Assembly: GCA_025774205.1 (NCBI GenBank)
Contig: JALGWK010000134.1
Span: 1-5,443, forward strand
Direction: 5' to 3'
DNA from: a bacterium
GTDB lineage: Bacteria; Blakebacterota; Blakebacteria; Blakebacterales; Blakebacteraceae
DNA length: 5,443 bases
Under the pieces are notes generated by a model. It was given only the letters and a program-made list of their open reading frames with translations, did no database searches and was not told the DNA's origin. Position 1 is the first letter of the stretch. Each line of letters starts with the position of its first letter. Positions 1 through 5,443 of the stretch are shown here, piece after piece. A program made the translations under genes and the position numbers.

Positions 1-204
1 TGAGAACTGGGTTACATCTCCGGCGCTTACCTTTTTGGCGCCCAATCCGGGGATTTTGAGTTCGGCGGGCTTCTTTTTGACCTTGAGCCCGCCCACTTTG
101 CGGGCCCTCAGTATCTGCTGGGCCTGCTCGATGCTTTCGGCCTCTATCTCCCCGGCTACGTCCCTGCCACCGGAGCCTTTGCCTGTATACATGAAAATCG
201 GCAC
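1..204 (-). CDS. pilC: Type IV pilus inner-membrane platform protein PilC, N-terminal part (runs off the window)
   Basis: PilC is the inner-membrane platform on which the PilB and PilT ATPases act to assemble and disassemble the pilus fibre. Only the first 68 codons are present, and the gene continues past the window edge. The protein opens MPIFMYTGKGSGGRDVAGEI and continues with an EAESIEQAQQILRAR segment. This is the usual start of the GspF/PilC family: a short Y-x-G strand, a G-E-I/E-A-E-S stretch, then a helix that recodes small steps in residue order. A Lys-rich stretch (KVKKKPAELK, residues 41-50) follows, as in many PilC proteins. The family is normally about 400 residues with three membrane segments, none of which is in view. 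The start is GTG at 204-202, supported by a purine-rich AAAGGGTGA at 220-212. An in-frame ATG at 192-190 would remove the conserved MPxF opening. The gene begins 20 bases after the pilT stop, so co-transcription is likely. The family assignment is strong even though the gene is partial. Confidence 0.9.
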   Translation of the reverse strand, partial: MPIFMYTGKGSGGRDVAGEIEAESIEQAQQILRARKVGGLKVKKKPAELKIPGLGAKKVSAGDVTQFS

Positions 205-211
205 AGCTCAA

Positions 212-220
212 TCACCCTTT
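212..220 (-). promoter_or_regulatory. Ribosome binding site for pilC
   Basis: The minus strand reads AAAGGGTGA here, a partial match to the anti-Shine-Dalgarno complement, 7 bases before the GTG at 204-202. It supports the GTG over the internal ATG as the start of pilC. It lies within the 20-base gap after the pilT stop codon. Confidence 0.55.
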
Positions 221-224
221 CTGA

Positions 225-1298
225 TCATCCGCGGCTTCTACTGAGGCCTTCTTTCAACTCGTCGGGATCATGGCTCCTGAGGAGGGCATCTTCCAGATTA
301 ACCTCCCGACGCTGAACGAGATCCTGAAGCGACTGGTTCATCGTCCGCATACCGAATTTCGAACCGACCTGCATGTGACTGTAGATCTGGTGGATCTTGT
401 TGTCCCTGATGAGGGCCCGCACAGCCGAAGTGCAGATCAGGATCTCGAGCGCGGCGCAGCGTCCGCCGCCGACCTTCGGCAGCAGCTGCTGGCTGACTAC
501 CCCCTCCAGTGTCAGGGAGAGCTGGGTTCGCACCTGCTGCTGTGAGGTGGTGGGAAAGACGTCGATGAGCCGGTTCATGGTCTGGGCAGCTGAATTGGTG
601 TGCAGGGTTCCGAAGGCGAGGTGACCGGTCTCGGCGATGGTCAGCGCGGCCTCGATTGTTTCCAGGTCACGCATCTCCCCGATCAGGACAACATCCGGGT
701 CCTGACGGAGCGCGGCCCGGAGAGCGGCGGTGAACCCGAGGGTGTCGGCTCCGAGCTGCCGCTGGTTCACGATCGCTTCCTTGTGGTTATGCACGAACTC
801 GATCGGATCCTCAATGGTGAGGATGTGCACCGGTTCCTCCTCGTTGATCCGGTCGATCATCGCCGCCAGGGTTGTCGATTTCCCCGCTCCTGTCGGACCG
901 GTGATGAGGACCAGCCCGTTCGGTCGCTCCGACAGTTCCTTGACGATCGGCGGCAGTTTGAGCGTTTCGAAGGAGAGGATCTCGTACGGGATGGTTCTGA
1001 AGACGGCCGCAACTGCTCCGCGCTGCATGAAGAGGTTCCCCCGGAACCGGCTGAGTCCCTTGATACCGAAGGAGAAGTCAAGCTCCATGGTCTCCTCGAA
1101 CGTCTTCTTCTGCTTTTCAGTCAGCACGCTGTAACTGAGCGCCTGGGTATCTTCGGGTCCGAGGCGTTCAAGGCCGGCAACGGCCCTCAGGTCACCATCG
1201 ATACGCATCTGAGGCGGAGTTCCAACGGTCAGGTGAAGGTCGCTGCCCCTTCGGCTGACCATGTCCTCCAGGAGTGCTTTCAGATTGAGTTGAGCCAT
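225..1298 (-). CDS. pilT: Type IV pilus retraction ATPase PilT
   Basis: PilT is the hexameric cytoplasmic ATPase that powers pilus disassembly and so twitching motility. The 357-residue product has the family's usual length. An N-terminal PAS-like region (about 1-100) opens with MAQLNLKALLEDMV and then SDLHLTVGTPPQMRIDG. The RecA-like core carries Walker A GPTGAGKST (134-142), the Asp box TIEDPIEFVH (161-170), Walker B DPDVVLIGEMRD (200-211, with E208 the likely catalytic glutamate) and the His box TGHLAFGTLHTNSA (224-237, H226 and H233). SAVRALIRD (291-299) corresponds to the AIRNLIRE motif known to be needed for retraction in PilT, and this separates it from PilB. There is no tetracysteine zinc motif, as expected for PilT. 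The start is ATG at 1298-1296, with GGAGGT 12 bases upstream, a slightly long spacing. It lies 28 bases after the pilB stop and 20 bases before pilC, so the three motor genes are probably one transcript. Nothing in it looks damaged. Confidence 0.97.
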   Translation of the reverse strand: MAQLNLKALLEDMVSRRGSDLHLTVGTPPQMRIDGDLRAVAGLERLGPEDTQALSYSVLTEKQKKTFEETMELDFSFGIKGLSRFRGNLFMQRGAVAAVFRTIPYEILSFETLKLPPIVKELSERPNGLVLITGPTGAGKSTTLAAMIDRINEEEPVHILTIEDPIEFVHNHKEAIVNQRQLGADTLGFTAALRAALRQDPDVVLIGEMRDLETIEAALTIAETGHLAFGTLHTNSAAQTMNRLIDVFPTTSQQQVRTQLSLTLEGVVSQQLLPKVGGGRCAALEILICTSAVRALIRDNKIHQIYSHMQVGSKFGMRTMNQSLQDLVQRREVNLEDALLRSHDPDELKEGLSRSRG

Positions 1299-1326
1299 GT
1301 TCCCAGCTTTACCTCCGCTGTCGCTG

Positions 1327-3021
1327 CTACTCGATTGTTTCTCGGAGGACCTCGTCGAAAGATGTGATTCCTTCTTTCATCTTCCCGACGGCGTCCGCAC
1401 GCAGACTGAGCATCCCCAGTTGCGTTGCCCGTTCCTTGATCTGGAGGCTGTTCGCCTCGTCCAGGATCATCTGCTTGATCTCGTTGGTGATCGGCAGCAC
1501 TTCGTAAGCGCCGGTTCGTCCCTTGTAGCCTGTCCGGTTGCAGACCGCGCACCCGACCGGCTTGAAAACATTCGCCCCCTCCTCTTCAGGCATATCTATC
1601 ATCGCTGCCTGCGCCTTGGTGAGTACGTCCGGTTCCTTGCACTGACCACAGAGCCGCCGCAGCAGTCGCTGGGCCTGGATCACGTTGAGAGAGGAGGCCA
1701 GCAGGAACGAGGCCACACCCATGTCGAGCATCCGGTTGATGGTGCTGGCAGCATCATTGGTATGCAGGGTTGAGAGCACGAGATGCCCGGTCAGGGCTGC
1801 CTTGATGGCGATCTCCGCGGTCTCCAGGTCACGGATCTCACCCACCATGATGATATTGGGGTCCTGCCGGAGGAACGACCTGAGCGCCGCCGCGAAGGTC
1901 AGGCCGATATCGCTGCGCACGTGGACCTGGTTGATACCGGCCATATTGTATTCAACCGGGTCCTCGGCCGTCATGATGTTGGTGTCGGATTCATTCAGCA
2001 GGCTCATGGCCGAATAGAGCGTGGTCGATTTTCCGGAACCGGTCGGACCGGTCACCAGCACCATCCCGTAGGGCTGTTTGACCCCGTGCATGAAATCATC
2101 GAGGGCTTTCTCGGAGTACCCGAGTTTCGTCAGGTCGAGGGAGAGGTTGCCGGCGTCGAGGATACGCATGACGACCTTCTCGCCGAATATCACCGGCAGG
2201 ATGGAAACCCGGAGATCGACGGTTTTTCCACTCGTTTTCACCTTGATGCGGCCGTCCTGGGGTATCCGCCGCTCGGCGATGTCGAGTTCCGACATGATCT
2301 TGACCCGGGAGGTAACGGCCGCTTTCAATCGGAACGGGATTGGTGACATCTCGATCAGTGTACCATCGATGCGGTATCGTACCCTGACGGCACGTTCGTA
2401 CGGCTCGATATGGATATCGGAGGCGCCCCGCCGGATGGCATCGACGATCACTGAGTCAACCAGTCGCACCAGGGGAGCGTCGGAGAGAGCCGCTGCGAGG
2501 GCGTCTTCCTCCATCTCCTCTTCATCTTCAAGGACCTCCAGGTCGGCGTCACCCAGGTCCCTGAGAATATCGTCCATCGCTTCGGCCGCGATATCAGCCG
2601 GGGCGTAGAAGTTATCCATGGCCTCTTTGATCTGGGCTTCCGAGGCGATGGTGGGCTTCACGTTCAGTCCGGTCACGAACTTGATCGAATCAAGTACGAA
2701 GATGTTGGTGGGGTCGGCAGCCGCGACGGTCAGGGTGTTGCCTTTCTTCGAGACCGCGATGACGCTGAACTTCTTGGCCACGTCAGCAGGGATGATCGAG
2801 ACGACCTCCTGCTTGAGATCTTCAGGGTGAAGCTGAATAACCTCAACATTCAGCTGCTTGCCCAGATAGTTGAGGATCTCCTCCTCGGTGATGATCCCCA
2901 TCTTGACCAGGTTGTTCCCCAGCGATCCGCCCGTGATCTTCTGAGCATTAAGGGCTTCCTCGAGCTGCTCATCCGAGATGGCACCGGTCTTCAGGAGCAT
3001 CTGTCCCAGTTTTAACGCCAT
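1327..3021 (-). CDS. pilB: Type IV pilus extension ATPase PilB with an MshEN-type N-terminus
   Basis: PilB is the GspE-family ATPase that drives pilin assembly through PilC. The 564-residue length is typical. Residues 4-27 and 33-56 form two 24-residue motifs (KLGQMLLKTGAISDEQL... and SLGNNLVKMGIITEEEI...) separated by 5 residues, the layout of the MshEN cyclic-di-GMP-binding domain. The rest of the GspE-type N-terminal domain follows to about 140, then an acidic linker (158-174). The catalytic part has Walker A GPTGSGKST (325-333), Asp box TAEDPVEY (351-358), Walker B DPNIIMVGEIRD (387-398) and His box TGHLVLSTLHTNDA (411-424). C458xxC461 and C491xxC494 form the tetracysteine zinc site typical of PilB/GspE and absent from PilT. 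The ATG start has AAAGGAG at 3032-3026, 4 bases upstream, with another GGAG further up. GspE of a type II secretion system is the main alternative. The directly following pilT, which type II systems lack, argues for PilB. Confidence 0.96.
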   Translation of the reverse strand: MALKLGQMLLKTGAISDEQLEEALNAQKITGGSLGNNLVKMGIITEEEILNYLGKQLNVEVIQLHPEDLKQEVVSIIPADVAKKFSVIAVSKKGNTLTVAAADPTNIFVLDSIKFVTGLNVKPTIASEAQIKEAMDNFYAPADIAAEAMDDILRDLGDADLEVLEDEEEMEEDALAAALSDAPLVRLVDSVIVDAIRRGASDIHIEPYERAVRVRYRIDGTLIEMSPIPFRLKAAVTSRVKIMSELDIAERRIPQDGRIKVKTSGKTVDLRVSILPVIFGEKVVMRILDAGNLSLDLTKLGYSEKALDDFMHGVKQPYGMVLVTGPTGSGKSTTLYSAMSLLNESDTNIMTAEDPVEYNMAGINQVHVRSDIGLTFAAALRSFLRQDPNIIMVGEIRDLETAEIAIKAALTGHLVLSTLHTNDAASTINRMLDMGVASFLLASSLNVIQAQRLLRRLCGQCKEPDVLTKAQAAMIDMPEEEGANVFKPVGCAVCNRTGYKGRTGAYEVLPITNEIKQMILDEANSLQIKERATQLGMLSLRADAVGKMKEGITSFDEVLRETIE

Positions 3022-3042
3022 CTCTCTCCTTTCTCCAGTTTG

Positions 3043-3246
3043 CTATCCGAGAAAGAGTATCGCCAAAAGCACGATTATGAAAAGCGCGACCATCAACGAA
3101 ACTGAGCGGGGGCGGATCCGCTTGTCACCGACAGGAGTCGCTGGACGGAACCGTATCCGCAGGACTTCTGCCGCCTCCTCCTCCGCCGGGTCGCTGTCGT
3201 TCTCCCTTCGGGCTCGGAAACGTTCTCGCTGGCGCAGACGGACCAC
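3043..3246 (-). CDS. Small uncharacterised protein with one C-terminal membrane helix
   Basis: I do not recognise this family. From the GTG at 3246-3244 the product is 67 residues. The first two thirds are highly charged and Arg/Glu-rich (VRLRQRERFRARREN, then an acidic AEEEAAE). A basic KRIRPRS patch precedes a hydrophobic run, LMVALFIIVLLAILFLG, that ends the protein. This predicts a tail-anchored topology with the soluble part in the cytoplasm (positive-inside rule). An in-frame ATG at 3279-3277 would give 78 residues. I prefer GTG because AGGGG lies 8 bases upstream of it, no ribosome site precedes the ATG, and the codons between the two starts are poorer in third-position G/C than the rest. 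The stop is 21 bases before pilB and the gene follows the protease by about 50 bases, so it is probably co-expressed with the pil genes. A role in pilus assembly or local membrane regulation is a guess from position only. It could also be a non-coding spacer with a chance ORF. Confidence 0.6.
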   Translation of the reverse strand: MVRLRQRERFRARRENDSDPAEEEAAEVLRIRFRPATPVGDKRIRPRSVSLMVALFIIVLLAILFLG

Positions 3247-3254
3247 TGCTACTG

Positions 3255-3259
3255 CCCCT
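3255..3259 (-). promoter_or_regulatory. Ribosome binding site deciding the GTG start of the small membrane protein
   Basis: The minus strand reads AGGGG, 8 bases before the GTG at 3246-3244. The competing upstream ATG (3279-3277) is preceded by TACAATTGTCCG, which has no purine-rich site. This favours the shorter product but is weak evidence taken alone. Confidence 0.4.
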
Positions 3260-3299
3260 GATAGAGTGTAAGAGTGCATCCGGACAATTGTAACAGTAT

Positions 3300-3962
3300 T
3301 CAGAAGGCGGGAATACCCCCTAAAAGGATCGCCGTCAAGTTGACCGGGGTCCCGAGGATCATCCAGAACTGGATAGGGAACACGAATACGAGGAGGAGAA
3401 GGATGAGAATGCCGAACCTTCCGAACTGGAGATAGCTCGCGGTAGCCTCCGGCGAGAGGAACCTCAGGACGATCTTCGAACCATCGAGTGGCGGCAGCGG
3501 CAGAAGGTTGAACCAGGCCAGTACGATGTTGATGAAGAATCCGAACCAGAGCATGGCCAGCAGGCTCTCGGTCAGTGACATCGCCAGACCGGAGCGAAAG
3601 GCATGCATGCTGCCAAGGACCGTTCCCCGCCCGATGAGGCGGATCACGAGTCCGAGAACCGCGGCCTGGGCGAGGTTCGAGAGCGGGCCCGCGCAGGCGA
3701 TCCAGAACATGTCGCGCCTGGGATTATGGAGGTATCTCGTATCGACCGGTACCGGTTTGGCCCATCCGATGGAGAAGAAGATGATCGCCAGGGTACCCAT
3801 CGGGTCGAGATGCACGAGGGGATTCATCGACAGCCTGCCCTGCATGCGGGCTGTCGGATCACCGAGCCGGTTGGCCGCCCAGGCGTGAGCCATCTCGTGG
3901 AAGGAGAGCGCCAGCAGGATGGCTGGCAGGATGATAGGTATCTGGTTCAGGTTGTTGAGCAT
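3300..3962 (-). CDS. M50-family site-2 protease (intramembrane zinc metalloprotease)
   Basis: This is a compact polytopic membrane protein of the site-2 protease family, which cleaves substrates within or next to the membrane using zinc. From the ATG at 3962-3960 it has 220 residues, the usual size of the short forms that lack PDZ and CBS domains. The first membrane helix carries H22-E-M-A-H26, the HExxH zinc and catalytic motif. The third ligand is D160 in NLLPLPPLDG (152-161), the N-x-x-P-x-x-P-L-D-G signature. GWAKPVPVD (66-74) and AGPLSNL (91-97) are also typical. About five hydrophobic segments are visible: 8-28, 55-70, 84-110, 134-157 and 183-215. The reading frame extends upstream to 4073, but that extension overlaps the nucleotidyltransferase gene by 80 bases and is unlike the family, so I start at the ATG although its ribosome site is poor. 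It lies 31 bases after the nucleotidyltransferase. The substrate cannot be read from the sequence. Some family members process regulators, but that is not shown here. Confidence 0.92.
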   Translation of the reverse strand: MLNNLNQIPIILPAILLALSFHEMAHAWAANRLGDPTARMQGRLSMNPLVHLDPMGTLAIIFFSIGWAKPVPVDTRYLHNPRRDMFWIACAGPLSNLAQAAVLGLVIRLIGRGTVLGSMHAFRSGLAMSLTESLLAMLWFGFFINIVLAWFNLLPLPPLDGSKIVLRFLSPEATASYLQFGRFGILILLLLVFVFPIQFWMILGTPVNLTAILLGGIPAF

Positions 3963-3993
3963 CTTTTTAATCAGTAACGCCCGGGTGGTTCCG

Positions 3994-5337
3994 TCAACGA
4001 CCTTTCCCGGACGCGGTCGCCAGATCGCGCGCCAGGGAGAGCGCCGCGGCGCGGTCGGTGACCCTGCCATCAAGCTGGGCTTCGAAGATCGCCTCCAGGA
4101 TCTCTCCCAGGAGCGGCCCCTCCTCCACGTTCATCTCCCTGAGATCGTTCCCGTCCACGAACGGATCCATATCCACCAGGCGGGTGAGGAACCGGGCCAC
4201 TCCGCGCCTGGCCACTTCTTCGCCCTCCCTTGCCAGCAGCACCATCGACTCCGGAGTGAGTCCGGAGAGAGACCGGTAGAGGACGCTGTCTGAGAGGTGT
4301 CCGCCGGCCCGCAGTGCCTCCAGCGCGCTGCCATACCGGCCGGCTCGATCGCCCACGGCGCGCCGTACTGCCCGCCCCATATGAAAGGTGTCACTGACCG
4401 AAGCGAAGACCTCCGGTGAGGTGTCGGCACCCAGGAGAAGCCATCGTATCACCCAGGGCTCGACCGTTTCCTCTCTGCTCCCGGCAGTACAATCGAGGTA
4501 CCACTCGAGAGCTTCATCCCCCTGCCGGAACAGTTCCCCGGTGTCCTCCGGCGACTTGACAGATGACTTGAAGAGAGCGTCCCATGTGCCTGTATCACTG
4601 AGCATTGCGAGAGCATCGATGACCGATTCTTCTGAAAGGATCAAGACCAGTTCCTCGCGGATACGTTCCCTGCTGATCTCTTCGAGCAGCCCTCCAGCCA
4701 CAGCTTCATGCAGCAGTTCCCCTGTCTCCGCCGTAAGTTCGTAGTCGAGCCGGGATCGGAACCGGACGGCCCGCAGGATCCTCGTGGGATCATCCCTGAA
4801 GGAACCCTCGTGCAGAACCCGGATCACTCCGGCGCGGAGATCCCGGCACCCCTCGTGGAGATCGATGAAGGAGCCGTAACGGTCCGGTCCGAGTCGGATC
4901 GCCATGGCATTGATGGTGAAATCCCGCCGCCGAAGATCCTCTTCCAGTGTCGCCGGTTCAACCAGCGGGAGGTCACCGGCCTCCGGATAGCTCTCACGAC
5001 GGGCGGTGGCGACGTCTATCCTGATGCCGGAGGAGAGGACCACGAAGGCAGTGCCGAACCGTGAGAAGGGCACCATCTCACGATCAGCGAGCCCCGACAG
5101 TTCCCGGGCGAAGGCGATCCCATCGCCCACCACGACCACATCGAGATCGGTCAATTCCTTGCCCAGCAGCAGATCGCGGACCGGGCCGCCGACCAGGCAG
5201 GTCGGGATCCCCATCCTCATGGCGCACTGACTGACCTCTCCGACGGCATCAAGAGCCGGACCCTCAAGGCGTTCCGTGATCAGGGCTGAGAGATCAGATC
5301 CGGGTTCCGGGCAGTGGAGGCGTGGGTAGACCGTCAC
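3994..5337 (-). CDS. Class II CCA tRNA nucleotidyltransferase / poly(A) polymerase family protein (cca-like)
   Basis: The enzyme adds nucleotides to RNA 3' ends: CCA or part of it to tRNA, or poly(A). The catalytic head has LVGGPVRDLLLG (48-59) followed by D64-L-D66, the metal-binding pair, and a third acidic residue, probably D108 in RIDVATARRESY. Next come RRDFTINAMA (137-146, ribose recognition) and RDDPTRILRAVRF (181-193), where D183 and R186 match the DxxR pair that reads the incoming base. ERIREEL (224-230) is the following conserved helix. No HD phosphohydrolase motif is visible in the middle. The C-terminus (DGNDLREM, then GPLLGEILEAIFEAQLDG, 395-424) is the family's tail domain. The linker between the DxD and RRDFT motifs and the tail recall, from memory, A-adding/poly(A)-type enzymes, but the long N-terminal CBS/DHH part of those is missing. 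The GTG start is only 3 bases after xerD, so translational coupling is likely. The family is certain but the exact nucleotide specificity is not. Confidence 0.9.
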   Translation of the reverse strand: MTVYPRLHCPEPGSDLSALITERLEGPALDAVGEVSQCAMRMGIPTCLVGGPVRDLLLGKELTDLDVVVVGDGIAFARELSGLADREMVPFSRFGTAFVVLSSGIRIDVATARRESYPEAGDLPLVEPATLEEDLRRRDFTINAMAIRLGPDRYGSFIDLHEGCRDLRAGVIRVLHEGSFRDDPTRILRAVRFRSRLDYELTAETGELLHEAVAGGLLEEISRERIREELVLILSEESVIDALAMLSDTGTWDALFKSSVKSPEDTGELFRQGDEALEWYLDCTAGSREETVEPWVIRWLLLGADTSPEVFASVSDTFHMGRAVRRAVGDRAGRYGSALEALRAGGHLSDSVLYRSLSGLTPESMVLLAREGEEVARRGVARFLTRLVDMDPFVDGNDLREMNVEEGPLLGEILEAIFEAQLDGRVTDRAAALSLARDLATASGKGR

Positions 5338-5340
5338 GAT

Positions 5341-5443
5341 TCAACTCCGCGGGTGGTACGTCCGGTGGACGTCCTTCAGGTAGGTGCGGTCAACCCGGGT
5401 GTAGATCTGGGTGGTGGAGATGTCGGCATGGCCGAGCATTTCC
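5341..5443 (-). CDS. xerD: Tyrosine recombinase XerD, C-terminal end (gene begins beyond the window)
   Basis: XerD with XerC resolves chromosome dimers at the dif site during division. Only the last 33 complete codons are present. They read [15 protein letters not shown], then [18 protein letters not shown] and a TGA stop at 5343-5341. The LGH histidine (5430-5428) and the tyrosine nine residues later in QIYT (codon 5403-5401) are the final catalytic residues of the tyrosine recombinase box, and that tyrosine is the nucleophile that forms the 3'-phosphotyrosyl link. The [11 protein letters not shown] tail matches XerD better than XerC, and an integrase of a mobile element would rarely end this way. 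The upstream catalytic Arg, Lys and His residues lie outside the window. The stop is 3 bases before the next gene's start, so the two are probably one transcript. A XerC or XerA assignment cannot be fully excluded from the tail alone. Confidence 0.88.
   Translation of the reverse strand, partial: EMLGHADISTTQIYTRVDRTYLKDVHRTYHPRS
5345..5348 (-). promoter_or_regulatory. Ribosome binding site for the nucleotidyltransferase, inside the xerD end
   Basis: The minus strand reads GGAG, 7 bases before the GTG at 5337-5335, and lies within the last codons of xerD (CCG CGG AGT TGA). It supports GTG as the start and suggests that ribosomes finishing xerD re-initiate on the next gene. Confidence 0.6.

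Noticed and set aside
35-244. Small plus-strand open frame near the left edge
   Set aside because: It runs antisense to the clear PilC N-terminus and the pilT stop region; its low-complexity Ser/Pro/Leu content is typical of a shadow frame.
1299-1326. Possible terminator or promoter between pilB and pilT
   Set aside because: The 28 bases hold a GGAGGT ribosome site but no stem with a T-run and no promoter-like pair.
600-1367. Long plus-strand open frame of 255 codons opposite pilT
   Set aside because: It is antisense to the strongly conserved pilT, has no recognisable motif, and is an expected by-product of G/C-rich third positions.
1783-2346. Plus-strand open frame of 187 codons opposite pilB
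   Set aside because: It is the mirror of the PilB ATPase core, with no domain or ribosome site of its own.
3963-4073. 37-codon N-terminal extension of the site-2 protease
   Set aside because: It overlaps the end of the nucleotidyltransferase by 80 bases, is Arg/Pro-rich and unlike the family, and the 220-residue form from 3962 has the normal length.
5341-5443. Possible mobile-element integrase at the right edge
   Set aside because: The tail carries the XerD-type [13 protein letters not shown] and HPR ending and is coupled to a housekeeping gene; no attachment site, repeat or cargo gene is visible.

Overview
The window is GC-rich by eye and tightly packed, and every supported gene lies on the minus strand. 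Read in the direction of transcription (from high to low coordinates), the order is xerD (3' end), a class II tRNA nucleotidyltransferase, an M50 site-2 protease, a small tail-anchored protein, pilB, pilT and pilC (5' end). Gaps between genes run from 3 to about 50 bases. No terminator, tRNA, insertion sequence or CRISPR array is visible, and no non-genic stretch exceeds 60 bases.

The upstream half (about 3300-5443) is housekeeping: the end of the XerD recombinase, then an RNA-tailing nucleotidyltransferase starting 3 bases after the xerD stop, then a compact intramembrane metalloprotease. The downstream half (1-3045) is the cytoplasmic motor of a type IVa pilus: extension ATPase PilB, retraction ATPase PilT, and the start of the inner-membrane platform protein PilC. 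Between the halves sits an unrecognised small protein of 67 residues (78 from an alternative start) with one C-terminal membrane helix. The base composition also dips at this junction, so the pil genes may have a promoter of their own here.

The pilus motor genes and the absence of Gram-positive features suggest a Gram-negative (diderm) bacterium. The pilB-pilT-pilC order and the short nucleotidyltransferase recall Desulfobacterota/Geobacter-like genomes, but the phylum is only a tentative inference. PilB and PilT would power extension and retraction of one fibre through PilC. The N-terminus of PilB carries two 24-residue motifs 5 residues apart, the pattern of the MshEN cyclic-di-GMP-binding domain, so extension may respond to that messenger.

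Most of the window is ordinary conserved sequence. The points most worth a second look are the MshEN-type PilB N-terminus, the small membrane protein directly before pilB, and whether the nucleotidyltransferase is a full CCA-adding enzyme, a CC- or A-adding partial enzyme, or a poly(A) polymerase. I see no convincing sign of a wholly new system.
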